Positions 42,535 through 54,420 of a stretch of DNA of 64,000 nt are shown here, in pieces. This DNA comes from Macrothele yani. Its lineage: Eukaryota; Arthropoda; Arachnida; Araneae; Macrothelidae. The notes beneath the pieces are model-generated. The model was not told the origin of the DNA and made no database searches. It worked only from the letters and a program-made list of their open reading frames with translations. The stretch lies in contig CM077005.1 of NCBI GenBank assembly GCA_039090855.1, positions 78,116,607-78,180,606 of the forward strand, in the 5' to 3' direction. The number at the start of each line of letters is the position of its first letter. Positions within the stretch are counted from its first letter, which is position 1. The position numbers and the translations under genes were made by a program.

Positions 42535-42715
42535 GTTATGTTTTAGCAAGTATTAAGTATCCCATGATATAACTTAAAGTTAGTTTTATCGATTTGCATA
42601 TTTTCATCCTTGGGAATACATTAATCGCAAAGAAAATATGTAAAGAAGTTTTACCATTGGAAACATAAGGCAGAGATTTTAGGTGGAACCAGCTTAACAG
42701 CTTTTCGTTTGCAAT
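42535..42715 (-). repeat. Right inverted arm flanking the satellite block
   Basis: The reverse complement of the left arm at 40340-40525. Together with it, the array, SINEs and palindrome form a 2.4-kb unit with inverted edges. Confidence 0.8.
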
Positions 42716-42719
42716 TTAC

Positions 42720-44262
42720 TTGGCAAATTTAACGCTAAGGGAGCTGAAAATAGAATTTCTCTAAATTTATCAGTATGTTAGGTATTTGCCATAAAATTCA
42801 GATGCGTTTCATTTACAAAACGTGCTTTTTCTATTGCTTCCGCTTTGGAAAATCATCTTGTTTTCACGTTATGAGCAAATTTGTAGGCAAAGAGCATGGT
42901 ATCAAGCAAAAATAAGTACATGAAGACATTGGTAACGGGAGAAGTCCTCCACATTAGAAAATTCGTGTAAAATGCAATTTGTGCAAAATACTTTACTTGA
43001 AATAGGTGGAGGAGTTTTCCGGTGGCGCACAATTCCCTAAATCGAAGAGCTTCAGTCGTCCATCGTATAGACGAATGCCATGGACTAAGAAAGCTGGACA
43101 GTTAAAAAAATTCATCAGCCAGTGTAGGAAAGCGAGAATGTGAAGAGTTTCTTGAAAGCATTTATTCTTATTATTTTCATCGGGAAATTGAGAAAGTCTG
43201 CATTTTTCATTCTGTCAAAAAGATGCGTGAGATTATTTTTATACCTGTACTGCAGTTATCAGAAGCACAAACATAAAAATTAAATGCAAAAGATCCGGTT
43301 TGAAAATCGCAAAGTAGGGTTTTTTTAAGTCAGAGTATCATTGAAACTTTTTATTGCTTTTTCAAAAGTTAATTTTATGTGGATTTAAAGAATAGAAAAG
43401 GTGAGAATACTTGATAATTATTAGTATTAAACCAGGCGGGGATAAAGTAATAATGAAATGTTGTTGCAATACAATATAAATTACTTTTAACACTATTAAA
43501 TAAGAAAAATATAATGAGATATTCTCGAATTTCTTTACTTTTTCTGCCTAAATATTAACTCTTTTGGTTTAGGGTGATTAGGGCTGAGAAAAAAACTTGA
43601 TTTTCCTACCACGAAGGAAAAACAAAACAATTGACAGCAAATACCCCCTATCATCAAGAAAGTGTTTACAAGCACTTCTCATCGCAACTTGTGGGGAAGG
43701 TTCCAACACGGAGGTTTTTCCTTTGGCTGGAAGTATAATGAAAGCAATTTGTAGAACAGCAGTTAAGAATTTGTCTTAAAACATGAAAAGTGTGGGAAGC
43801 GTGAATCCATCCTTTACCTGCCACTAAAAGGAAGACAAAATTATTTTAACCGTTTCTTTCAAAATAAGTACATCGATCAGAACTCGAAAATTCGGAGTAT
43901 CAGCAACAGGAAGAAAAATATATGTTACTAATATGAGAACGTAAAATATCAATTGGCAATGCAAGGTAGTCGCTTTAAGAATTGATCTGTTTCGGTTGGT
44001 GTAAACCAAAACAAAACTGGCAATCCAATTATACGTTTTCGGGGCCCTCGGAAATCCACCCCTGCATACGCTCAGCTTCATCAGCAACATCATCAAAATC
44101 ATTATGGACAGTTGCTGAATTACCGATAGTTCGGGTATCCTCGGCTACTCTTCTTGGCGCGCTCTCCAAAACTGCATTCGATTTTGACGAGGCTTCACTT
44201 TTTGCAATAAAAAAACCTTCTATTTTACTTTGCTTGTGTTTTAAGCTATTTAGAGGATAAAC
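42720..44262. other. Interval with a possible hAT coding remnant
   Basis: Mostly unrecognised AT-rich sequence. On the minus strand from about 44230 to 44030 a frame reads KQSKIEGFFIAKSEASSKSN, then DTRTIGNSATVHNDFDDVAD, then MQGWISEGPENV. This resembles the N-terminus of KIAA1586-like or other hAT proteins but is too little to assign firmly. Confidence 0.4.
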
Positions 44263-44426
44263 GCCTGTTCCAGTGGCTGCTCGTAGTAGGAAAAATAGGT
44301 GGAGATCTACAAGGGCAATATGAAAAGATATCTACTGTCTTCAATGAAAATCAGTTAATGAGAACTTACCTATTTTTTTATATATTAGATCAATTCTTCT
44401 TCTCTTTAAAGCTGGAAATTTGTCGA

Positions 44427-44924
44427 TTATGTCGTCATAAAATGGCTGTTTCTTCGTGACATCAAGAAAATGTCTTTCTGAATAGAAATATTTGCCAAAG
44501 AAGCAAGTTTATCTGGAGAAATAGTGTTTCTTGAGTAAGTTTGTATTCTTTTAAGGCAAGAAAAACTTCTTTTCACTGAAACACTTGCAGATGCAATTGT
44601 TAAAATCCGGGAAACCAATTTAAAAGTTTCTGTAAAAATGCCTATATCTCCATGAAGCTTCCGAAAAAGTTCATGGGTCGATATATTCCTTAATTTTACA
44701 TCAGCATATACAAGACTCACTTCATTTTTAAGGCTCTGGTGTTTAGTAAATATTTTTCCGTAAAAATATTGTAGATTTTCAAAAGCGTGAGAGGGAAAGC
44801 ATGAATTAAATTGGTCAAATTTGGTTGTGTCAGCAAGACAGGGAAATTTAAGTTTAAGTTTCTCACTGTCTTGAAATATTATATCCATTTCCATAAGAAT
44901 GTGGCACAAAATTTCAAAATACAA
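44427..44924 (-). pseudogene. hAT transposase copy A, C-terminal dimerisation domain
   Basis: The frame shows SRILTIASASVSVKRSFSC, then LKRIQTYSRNTISPDKLASL and ANISIQKDI, the hAT dimerisation motif near the C-terminus. It is preceded by the FQDSEKLKLKFPCLA and HQSLKNEVSLVYADVK stretches of the RNase H-like fold end. It ends near the left inverted repeat. The homologous part of copy B is at 58310-58546. The domain is required for transposase oligomerisation. Confidence 0.87.
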
Positions 44925-45078
44925 TTGTTTATAATTTAAAAAAATGTTTCTTGTGTAAGAGCAGCATATTCCCGTTTAGATCTGCTTATTTCTGTGATTT
45001 TGCTAACTTTTCCAAACAGTGTTTCAAATACCTCAAAATTTCACAAGTTTCTTTTAATTTGAGTAACACAGTATATGT

Positions 45079-45781
45079 CTAGTGATTTGTTCTGCAAAAT
45101 TTCGAATAATAGATAGGTGAACCAAATATTTCATTAAATACTATTCCCAAAAATGTAAATTCAAAAGTGTTCATATCATTTAAAAACCCTTGGGCAAGTT
45201 GAATTGATTTTTTGTCTGATTGGTCACTATTTGTGAGAAATTCGAATACTTCCTTCAATTTATCCCAATCTTCAACAATTACACTTACTAACTTCGAAGT
45301 GGAGGACCACGAGTTTCTGTTATGGTTGGCATGCCTCTTGCGGTTGTTGATGTGAGTGTATTGTTTTTTCACCACTCAGTGAAGCGATCGCTTCGCTGAG
45401 TGGTGAAAAAACAAAGGAATTACACTGAGGCTTGCAAAAAATATTCGACACTTAGAAATTTTAGAAAAACTCTGCTGTAATACAAGGTTCAAACGATGTA
45501 CTAAGCAATAACAAAAACAGATTGAGAAGCTTTATGCTTAATTTTTTCTAAAGCCCAGTCAAGTGTCCTGACATTACGCTTGCCCCATCGTAACATTGTC
45601 CTATTGACTTGTGTTGAAAATCAAACTGTTCCAAAGTTTTGTCTAGCATTTTGTATAAAGCTTCTGACGTTCTATCTTCACTCACACCATAGAAACCCCA
45701 AAATCGCTCAACCAATACACATTCCGAATCAACAGATCTTATTATTAAAGAGCACTCGGAAGTCTGGTTATGTCTTCCCAT
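45079..45781 (-). pseudogene. hAT transposase copy A, DUF4371/catalytic region
   Basis: The 45548-45781 frame reads SLIIRSVDSECVLVERFWGF, then FQHKSIGQCYDGASVMSG, the IxGQ.YDGAxxMxG segment of DUF4371 that carries one catalytic Asp of hAT RNase H-like transposases. The 45079-45375 frame has SWSSTSKLVSVIVEDWDKL, the TRW..R-like region in degenerate form. A 54-bp hairpin at 45361-45414 sits in the coding sequence between these parts and breaks it further. Confidence 0.85.
45361..45414. repeat. 54-bp zero-loop hairpin inside hAT copy A
   Basis: Two 27-base arms with one mismatch: TTGTTTTTTCACCACTCAG... mirrored as ...CTGAGTGGTGAAAAAACAA. Copy B (59238-59262) has only the right arm's counterpart (GCTTCGCAGAATGGTGAACA), so the left arm is an added inverted duplicate. 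Confidence 0.92.
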
Positions 45782-46205
45782 CTACTTGAATATAAAAGCA
45801 TTGAACTTCATTTATATCATTTTTGACGTGATCGTTTATATATTCAGAAATACATTCAATTAATTTGTTTTGAATAGTTTTTGAGTCACCTGTGAAGCCA
45901 TTTTTATCGTTTCGTATTGATTTTGAATTTTAAAGGACTTCTTGATATCAACAGTGAAAGCAATTCCTTGAATTTCTACGATTTATCGAGTCAATGCCTT
46001 CGTCATGGTCACGGAATGCTAGTTCTTGTTTACTCAAATACAGTACTGCATCAATCACTGTCTGCAGGAAAAGTCTATTTAAACGAACGCTTTCGTTGAA
46101 ATGCATTTTCAAAGCCTAGCATTCTCCCTCAGGGCATCGGCAATGGTGTTCTGATTCTTTTCAAAATTATTTAGCATTAATTCGCATTTCAGGTGTTCGC
46201 TAGAA

Positions 46206-46556
46206 TCACCACGTTTGTAAAGTGACTGTTATATATTTAAAAAATCTGAAAATTGTCTTTATTCCAACCCGAATTTTATTACTATAATATAAGCAGGGCC
46301 AACAAAATAATTTTTGTAACACCGAAGGGCTACAAAGCCATTTATATTCAGTAAACCAACAATTTTTAAAATTAATATTGTAAGATTTACCGCTCTTCTT
46401 GATTTCTTTCTTGGCGACAATTGTCAGTGAATCCGTCGGTCGTCCTTGAAGTAAAATGTCTCTTTTATTTTCAACTTTCCATCGATTGAACGGAGTTTGC
46501 AATAAATTACAGACAATGTTGTTCACAGGATACATACTGAAAACTGAACCTTTCAC
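46206..46556 (-). pseudogene. hAT transposase copy A, TTF-type zinc finger
   Basis: The frame reads RDILLQGRPTDSLTIV, NCWFTEYKWLCSPSVLQKLF and CWPCLYYS. The WF..Y.WLC...KLFCWPCL pattern is the TTF-type zinc finger at the N-terminus of ZMYM1-like hAT transposases, which binds the element's ends. It corresponds to 60008-60370 in copy B. Upstream (46557 to 47081) is the non-coding end with the CRE-like word. Confidence 0.88.
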
Positions 46557-47089
46557 TATCAGTTAAACTGTACACGAAACTAAAGTAACTAATGAAGTTT
46601 TTAACAAACAATCACAAAACACGAAAAAACATATCTCTTTCAGAAAGTATGTACCAAAACACCGCAAATAAAAATCCCTAATGGATTGCAAAGAACCCTT
46701 GGCAATCCGTCCCGTTCCACTGCGATCTCTTCGTAAGGTTACGACTCCAGGTGCAGAGCCTTGACGTCTCATGATAAAACACTTCACTTGCCCGGTAGAT
46801 AGGGGAGGGTGACGTCACAGTTACCATGGTAACTCGGACGAAAACTGCAGACTTCCAAGCATTCTCATTTCAGCTCTTCACTTGAACTGTTTTGCGTATA
46901 AGGACTTGTTTTCCGTATTGAACGCGCATTGTGAAGTGATAGCTAATCAAAATTTTGGGTATTTTGGCACTTAATAAAGGCACAAAAAGAATATATTATA
47001 CGAAACTATTAAATAAAATCTTATTTCAAATAAACTAGGTGAAGAGGCACTTCACCTACTTCACCTGAAAAGCCGCCACTGGCCTGTTC

Positions 47090-47924
47090 CCTTCATTGCT
47101 GGTTATCACAAGTTGAAGAACAAAAATACTCAGATCAACTTCTTAGGTTGCGTAAATTCTGAAGTACAAAAATAAATGAAAGAATGAAGAGAAAAAGAAC
47201 TCCGCTGCTAGCAAAATAAAAACAGCTACTGCGAATCACAAGCTGCTTGTCAACAGACTTTAATTACTCATCCCACTCCCACCCCCAGTTCAAGGACAGA
47301 ATTCAGAAAATACAAGTCCTTCTCCCCCTTTTCCACCCATTGGGAGGAGATATTTAAAACTTCAAATGTCACCGCAAATAAAATGGTGCCTAGCTGGATG
47401 AATTTACAGTTCGTCACAGTAGGGAAAGTTTTTGCCCATGGCATTTGGCATAGGAAAAGCGGCTCCTCTCCCACGACTGCTTCATCTTAGGTGATGGTGT
47501 GAGGGAAGTTATTAACTACCACTTAACTACCACTACCACTTAAGAAATCCCGGATAGGATAACATCTGATTATATACAGTGGGCAGCAGATGAGATCACA
47601 CCACATGCAAAGTAAAAGGGCATTTAACACACTATCATAAACTGTAAGAGCGGCAGTATCACCATTTCTATAGCCTTTACTCTAAACGGCAAGGCGATCT
47701 CTTTAGGGATTTAATCCCCATCTGACATCCCCTGTTCTGCGTGTTATGTTCACCGTGACTGTAAGATGTGAGGCGGTGGGTCGCCTAATCCCTAATCTCT
47801 GTGACTGATTCCTTTCTTTGTGCGGACTGTCTGGTACCCACTTCACTGGCTGTTTCTGAGGTGCTTTCGGTAAACAAAAGATCTACGGAACTGTGCATAG
47901 CCACCATGAAAAGAAATAATAAAC

Positions 47925-47955
<31 letters not shown>

Positions 47956-48440
47956 AGAAGAAAAAGAGACAAAAAATCTCGGTTAAGATTATTTGTGTTA
48001 AAAAAATGTCGATTTCGATGGCCGACGATTGAATAAGTAATTTCAAAAAGACCAATTCAGTTAGGTAAAAAAAGTATTCTGGCGCCGCCAGGCCTAGTCT
48101 GCACCCCTGGGTGGGGGAGAACCTTTTCCCATTTCTGATACCACAAAAACAATAAATTTACAAGTGGGGAAGTGCAAAGTGCAAGAGGTTTATTAATGTC
48201 ACAATATTAAAAAAGTTTTTTAATCACGTCATGACATTAAAAAAGATTAATTTTAAGAGAATATGCAACTATTAGATTGCACCATGCAGCTAAACAAGCT
48301 ACGCAGAAAATGATATGAATGAATGTACGCTCAAACCTAACAAAACTTATATTGCACAAAAATCAGTAAATGTAGTCATGATGGACATGTTGATTTATAT
48401 GAGATTTTTTGTTTTGTAAATGCTTCCTCTCCTATACGAG
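47090..48440. other. Interval with microsatellite
   Basis: It includes a CTACCACTACCACTTAA duplication near 47505-47545. A possible hAT end (CTGCACCCCTGG) lies near 48100 without a partner. No gene was recognised. Confidence 0.5.
47924..47957. repeat. (GA)n microsatellite
   Basis: A GA run with one GC interruption. It accounts for the Arg-Glu repeat of the overlapping open frame, which is not a gene. Confidence 0.93.
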
Positions 48441-48444
48441 TATG

Positions 48445-48880
48445 TATATCAACATCAACCATTACCAATCCACTGCTGGATGAAGCTCTCCCCAAGTTTC
48501 TACCACAATTTTCAGTAGTAAGCTAGTCTCCTCCATGTTACTTAAGCAAGTTTTCAAATTTCATCCACTCAACTCCCACACGGTCTTTTTCTTGGTCTTT
48601 TTCTGTCCCTTGGTATCCAGTCTAATATTTCAGTTGTTCAATGGTGGTCAGTTCTAGAACTGTGCCCCATCCATTGTCACTTTGTAGACTGTACTTTGAT
48701 CTTCATGTTTTGGATTCATGCGTTCCTGGTTATGCCAAGCATGCAGCTCTCCATGCCTCTTTGAGTTCTTCACAGCATCTGTATGTCCTTTTTAGTTAAG
48801 GTCCATATCACTGGTCCACAAGTAAAAACTGGAAGGATGCATTTATTATACATTCTTTTAAAACATAATGGAAAATTGCT
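48445..48880 (-). mobile_element. 5'-truncated RTE LINE fragment, diverged
   Basis: It begins AACATCAACCATTACCAATCC, matching the RTE 3' end, and runs about 430 bp toward the RT C-terminal region (GCATGCAGCTCTCCATGC and TCCTTTTTAGTTAAGGTCC are recognisable). More diverged than the other fragments. Confidence 0.82.
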
Positions 48881-49408
48881 GTATACTGAACTTAATCTAT
48901 TTTTTTTTAATGTGAAGAATAACTTTTATCAGGAGCCTATTCATGGAATAACATATATGGTACTGGTATATATTGATTCAGTGCATATTGATATGGAACA
49001 GATAAATGTAAATTCTGTATTTGAAATATTGTATGGTATGAAAGTAAAAATTTGTAGTAAATTAATACATTCATACTTACCTTCTTTAATAACTGATATA
49101 TAGGCTGGTTTTGTATGGAGCGCACATACTGTTAAAAATCATAGTTTATTATGATTTTCAGGATACATTACTTGTATATTTATATTTAATAATGTTTCAG
49201 TTATAGTTATCGACAAACTTGAGAAAAGAACAATATTTCATTAGATCTTAGGATCAGTTCTTTTTCCCCTCCCAAGGTTCACCTGCTTTAAATTAAAGTG
49301 GAACACATTTAAACCGTGTATCGTGAGTATTATTACTATTGATTGTTTGTGTGAAAACGTTATGTTTGTTGGCACTGGTAAATGTAGACGAGGTACACAT
49401 TGGTATAA
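48881..49408. other. Interval between RTE fragment and Tc1 element
   Basis: AT-rich. Nothing was recognised beyond weak open frames. Confidence 0.5.
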
Positions 49409-49410
49409 TA

Positions 49411-50821
49411 CACTGCTGGCCACCCAAAATGTAACACCAAGAAGGACACGAGATAGCAAAGCCAGATTTACTGGACACATAACAACAGATACAAAGGTGA
49501 AACGATTGAGCTTACAGGCCCGTACGACTTGCGGAACACACAGACATCAATAGTTCTTGTGGTCCCCATGGCTGGCAATAACGACCGCTACGCACCGTGG
49601 CATCGAACGAAAGAGGCTTTGGATGTGGGCTTGGGGTATGTCGGTCCAGGCTGCTTCCACACGTTGCCACAGTTCATCAGGCGTAGCCGCGGGTGGTCCT
49701 TGCCGGGCCACTTCGTTGCCGATCAGCGACCAGACGTATTCGATGGGCGACATATCGGGAGAACAGGCGGGCCACGGCAGCAGTGACACCTAGTGGGTCA
49801 TGAAGAATTATTGCACGATGCGTGCCACGTGCTGGCTTGCATTGTCCTGTTGAAACGTGGCCGCTGGCAGGTCCTCCAAGTAAGGGACGACTACAGGCTC
49901 CAAAACGTCGGAGATGTAGCTGCAGCTGTTGAGTGTAACCGGCGATGCGTACCAGAGGGGTGCGGGTGTCATATCCAATTGCGCCCCAAACCATAACGCC
50001 AGGCGACGGACCTGTATGGCGATGCATAATGCAGGCGTCATACAGTCTTTCGCCGTGGTGCCGCCATACGCGGATACAACCATCGTGGTGTTGCAGGCAC
50101 AAGAGGGATTCATCGGAGAAGACAATGTCGTGCCATTCCGTAGTCCAGGTGCGGCGTTCAACGGCCCACTGCCGCCGCACTTGTTGGTGGCGTAACGTCA
50201 ATGGTAATCGGAGCAATGGGCGCCGTGCGACAAGTCCCCGCTCCTGCAGACGACGTCGAACGGTACGGGCTCACACAGGTTGTTGCGCAACACACCCTAA
50301 TTCCTGAGCTAACGTTCGTGATGTGGCGGTGCGAGCCGTCAATGCCCGCCGCACAAAATGCCGGCCCTCTTGTTCGGTGGTGTGCCGCGGCCGCGGCAAT
50401 TGCTCACGTCGGTTCGTCCGTCCCTCCTGCAGCCACTGAATCCATGCTCGCCTCACTGTGGCTGGATATCGTCCCACACGGGCGCCAATGTCTCGGTACG
50501 ATAAACCGTTGTCGCGATAAGCAACTATTCGTCCTCTGTCAAATTTCGAAGCGTGCTGGAATGACTGCCGTATTCTGCGACGAGGCATCAGGAAGCTTCC
50601 CACGCACAGGTCCGGCAGCACAACACACTTCCACTACTTACACTCCGCCTTTTGTGCACCCTTCTTATAGTGCTTCTCGGTGGCGTGCCGGACGCACATG
50701 ATTTGCATATGCCCTACAATGCTAATCGTTTTGCATGTCCTCTCGCGTGCGACGCATGCTGCGAATTTCAGGCCAATCGGATGCTTCCTTCTTGGTGTTG
50801 CATTTTGGGTGGCCAGCAGTG
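49411..50821 (-). mobile_element. Tc1-like DNA transposon, complete copy 1
   Basis: The ends are inverted CACTGCTGGCCACCCAAAAT, each beside TA (49409-49410 and 50822-50823), the Tc1/mariner target duplication. Its length is 1,411 bp. The transposase is on the minus strand and covers all domains but is broken by frameshifts. Two further copies are at 54805-55437 (truncated) and 56556-57919 (opposite orientation). Confidence 0.95.
49547..50588 (-). pseudogene. Tc1-like transposase (DD34E), frameshifted
   Basis: The ATG at 50588 starts MPRRRIRQSFQHASKFDRGR, and SYRDIGARVGRYPATVRRAW is the first helix-turn-helix. A second DNA-binding part (TSRTLAQELGCVAQQPV) follows before a break near 50271. 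The catalytic domain has TTEWHDIVFSDES, then FQQDNASQHVARIVQ and SPDMSPIEYVW, with 34 residues between the second Asp and the Glu. The three catalytic residues are all present but in different frames, so two frameshifts (near 50240 and 49800) inactivate it. The enzyme would excise and insert the element at TA sites. Confidence 0.92.
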
Positions 50822-50823
50822 TA

Positions 50824-51552
50824 TATATAGTTTTTAATGCAATACTACAATGGGGGAATATAGAGAATAAAAAATGAGCTGCACCATTATTAACGGTAAA
50901 ACCAATGTAAAGTTATTAAAAAAAATGATCACTGTTTTAAGGATTATATATTATCTGTCCATTCTGGTATAATTTTGTCCATAATAATGAAAATTCATGA
51001 TAGTAAAAAAAAACTTGCTCTTTTTAATTAATGTGTGGTGTGTTTTTTTAGAAACGCATAAATCTAGGGACTCTGCATTAATGTGATAAATCTTTGACTA
51101 ATAGAGAAGTAAAATTTCAAAAATATGTTCTTTGATTCTTTGAGAAATGCGTCATTGTAATCAAGGGCCTTTACATTGTTACTAAAAACTACAATTTCCT
51201 AGTGGGGCTAGTGAGTTCTTTTGCATGCGATTTTTTAAAAATTGGAACAACTTCTACTTACACACTATGCTAAAACCAATGGGTCTTTCCGTGGATTCTA
51301 AGCTGCCACATTTGTGGGAAGACCATGGCAACATGACCTGAGAATACTGGTTCTTTGTATACTCGGGGGAGGGGTGTGTGTGTTAACAATGAACAATAGT
51401 CTTCGTAGAAATCGACTTATCCACAGGTGGCAGGAGAAATTCCTTAACAAAATAGTCACCAGTAATGCTCACTTACTGCAATGACTTCTTTGCTAATGCT
51501 GTAAATACCATGATAGTAAGCTGTATTAAATTTTAGAAAATCAATGTTGGTC
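50824..51552. other. AT-rich interval without recognised features
   Basis: No repeat family or coding signal was recognised. It ends at the 8-bp duplication of the next hAT element. Confidence 0.5.
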
Positions 51553-52302
51553 ATCAAAAACAGGAACGCGCCAAGCGGGAGTTCAACGGGTGCTAAGCTC
51601 CCGGGCGCCAGATTCTGGGGGCGGAAGCACCCACAATCAATTTTTTCGGATGATAAATTAATATCAGTGACGTGGGAGAAGTTATGAAAACGTTATACTG
51701 TGAGAAATCGTAATGCTAAGTGGAACGTTTACTTTTTAGTAAAATTAACTCGTTTATAATTCAATAGAAAACATCTTGAAATCAGAGAATAATTTTTACT
51801 GTTTTGTTCAGTAACAGATACCGCGGACAAAGAATTGAAAATTCTTTTTCTAATTTTTTTTTTTTTAAATGTTGAACATTTCAGCATTCATGAATGTGTG
51901 GCCAGCGCTATGACAAATGGGGTCAACATGTAGGGAAAACACAAAGGACTTCAAAAAGCATAATTTGTCGACTTAAGACCCTTACGCATTTTATGTACTT
52001 TGAGCGGCTCATACTTTAAATCTGGTCGTAAATGAAGACGAAAAAATTTCCCTACAGATTGTGAACATTTTCAGCATTGTTCAAGAAATATATGCTTACT
52101 TTTCTGAATTACCTATCGTTGGCAAATTTTCAAGAAAGAGCTTCCCGCGTTGACCGTAAAACAGGGTGGGAAAATATTTTAGGATCGATGCAATACGGGT
52201 AACGAGCAATGGGGTACAATTTCGATGTATTCCACGATGTTAAATATTTTGGTTAGAATAGTCAAAAAGACGCCCGTCATGTTTAATGTTACATGTATAT
52301 AT

Positions 52303-52640
52303 ATCATCATCCTCCTCAACCATTATCAATTTTCTGCTGGATGAAGGTCTCCTCAAGTTTCTTTCACAGCGGTCTGTCTTGGACCAGTCTCCTCCATCTT
52401 ACTCCCGCATGCTTTCTAATTTCATCCACCCATCTCCCACGTGGTCTTCTTTTGGGTGTTTTCCTGTCCCTTGGAATCCAGTCTAAAATTTCGGTTGTCC
52501 ATCGATGTTCCGTTCTCTTGGCAATATGTCCAGCCCATTACCATTTAAGGGATTTTACTCTGATCATAATGTCTTCCCCTCTTATCATTTTCCTTACCCA
52601 CGGGTTCCTCATCTTATCTTGCTTAGTTATATATACTGCA
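52303..52640 (-). mobile_element. 5'-truncated RTE LINE fragment inside the hAT element
   Basis: It starts ATCATCATCCTCCTCAACC and matches the RTE 3' end (CCACGTGGTCTTC.T and AATTTCGGTTGTCCATCGATG words). The orientation is minus, and it ends near 52640 at a (TG)n run. Confidence 0.86.
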
Positions 52641-52642
52641 TG

Positions 52643-52681
52643 TCTGTGTGTGTGTGCGTGTGTGCGTGTGCGTGTGTGTGT
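52643..52681. repeat. (TG)n microsatellite with GC variants
   Basis: A TG run interrupted by CG steps, at the truncated end of the RTE fragment. Confidence 0.92.
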
Positions 52682-53027
52682 ATCCAGAAGCTGTAATATG
52701 TTTATCATTGTACATGACGAAACTTTTTTACCGGTAATGCAGACTTTCGTGCAAATTGACAGAGAGAGAGAGGGCGAGGAAGCTGACTTCTTGAATTATT
52801 CGTAGCGTCATCTGAACTAGAGTTTTAGATTTTTTTTCTTCAGTTTTATATGAGACAGTAGTGTTTTATGAAAAATCTCAATTTACCGGAAATAGAAATA
52901 ATGTTGCTAAAGATATTTGTTTTATGTAAAAATGAATAAAAATTGAAAAATATTCTCGTACAAGGGGGTGACAAATCTGGGCTTGCACCCGGGCGGCAAA
53001 TGCCCTTGGCGCGCCCCTGATCAAAAA

Positions 53028-54420
53028 CATTCGAATGCTAAGTGAACTAACAGTGAACTTAATGTCAAATAACCTATCATTAATTTATTATTGTACATTT
53101 TATTGATTATTTTATTTAGTGGTTGTGAAATATGCAGGAGGATATATTGCTGTTCATATGAAAATAACATGGTTGGCAAGGTTTTATGGTTTAACAGTAT
53201 TAATCTTCTGTCATTGTATCTTAATTGTTGAATTAACAGAAAGGGCTGTTACAACTGTATGTAATTATAATAGGAGTTAATTGGGCAAAGAATGTCCTTA
53301 ATGCTATCTTGAATGAGATTTGTAAAGATTTACCTTGGGGACAATTAATTGAATCCAACACTGACAGGTTCAATAGTTTGACCCAACTATTGAACATACT
53401 TTTGTAAAATAATTATTATTATTTGGTTTTCTTGTAAAAGGTTATTCTGGCTATGCTATTTTTTTTATTGTAGTTGAACTGTGGTAGAATTTAATGCAAT
53501 GTTATTTGGATATATAATAACTATATCCTGTATAGGTACATATACTTATTACGCATTGTGGGTCCAATCTGGAGTGTTTTTATTAATTTTTTTTTTATAT
53601 TAGGAGCTGTGTTTTCGATTTTTTGTTGTTGTGTGTGAAAACGTAGAGTTTATATTTATGTCATTTATGTATACACAAAAGTGTTGAATCGTTTTTTTAA
53701 AGCTGTTTTCCTTATTTATATTTATTGAAAGTACAGCAACTGTGGTAGAATTTAATGAATTGATTCTATATTCCTAGATACTGAATGAAATTTTAAATGT
53801 AATAAAAAATGAGTGACCTGCTATGACACCTATGCATATTTTGTGTTATAAGCTAATATCTTTGAAAGTTGATGTGATATGAGCAAAAGAATGACCTTTG
53901 TATGGAGAATATATGTGCATGCATGTTTATTATTTGTTTTGTATTTCTCTATTTTCCCTTTATTCTGTTTGAATACAGTTTGAATGATTTAATACAGCAG
54001 CGAGATTTCAAAAATATGACCTCTTAATAGCGACCCTTCACTTGCTGTAAAATTTGAAGTAAGGAAATACAGTATATTCGACTTCAGAAACTTATATTAG
54101 TGAGATTACTGAAAATATTAAATTATCTGCACATATCAGTCAGTAATTCTATTCTTTCAGCACCCAACCTTCTGTGAAAAAATCGCATTCCGATTTTTGT
54201 TTCGCAACGGCTCCGAGTTTAGATTCTCGAAATGCTGGTTTTTTTTTTTTGGTTTTTTTTTCTACTTTTAGAAATTTTGTGAAATTAAGAAGGAAAACAC
54301 ATTCTTATTTGCACAGTTGCTTAAACAGTAAGGTTGCATAATTTATAATTATTAAATCCCTCATTTTATCTGTCTAAACGCCTCGTAGCTTCCGTGGTTT
54401 CCGTAGTTTCAAAGCAGCTT
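53028..54420. other. AT-rich interval without recognised genes
   Basis: It includes two related stretches with GTACATATACTT and TTGAACTGTGGTAGAATTTAATG near 53470 and 53740, a weak direct duplication. TTCTTTCAGCACCC near 54158 also occurs near 29518. Nothing else was recognised. Confidence 0.5.

Larger units (their letters stand above)
44271..47081 (-). mobile_element. ZMYM1-like hAT transposon, copy A
   Basis: It is flanked by the perfect 8-bp duplication GCCTGTTC at 44263-44270 and 47082-47089. The ends are inverted: CAGTGGCTGCTCG on the left and, from the right, CAGTGGCGGCTTTTCAGG. Its length is 2,811 bp, and it carries a frame-broken transposase on the minus strand. It is closely related over its length to copy B at 58170-60849. 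The subterminal GGTGAAG...CACTTCACC words and a TGACGTCA at 46810-46817 occur in both copies. Confidence 0.95.
51561..53019. mobile_element. Non-autonomous hAT element with 8-bp TSD
   Basis: ATCAAAAA at 51553-51560 and 53020-53027 flanks the element. The ends are inverted: CAGGAACGCGCCAAGCGG and, from the right, CAGGGGCGCGCCAAGGGC. No transposase is recognisable. A 5'-truncated RTE fragment (52303-52640) has inserted within it. Confidence 0.9.

Noticed and set aside
47801..47986. Small Arg-Glu-rich protein
   Set aside because: The repetitive part is translated from the (GA)n microsatellite and the rest has no similarity.
49529..50701. Several plus-strand open frames of 85-166 codons
   Set aside because: They are antisense shadows of the GC-rich Tc1 transposase on the minus strand. 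Their Arg/Cys/His-rich composition has no family signature.
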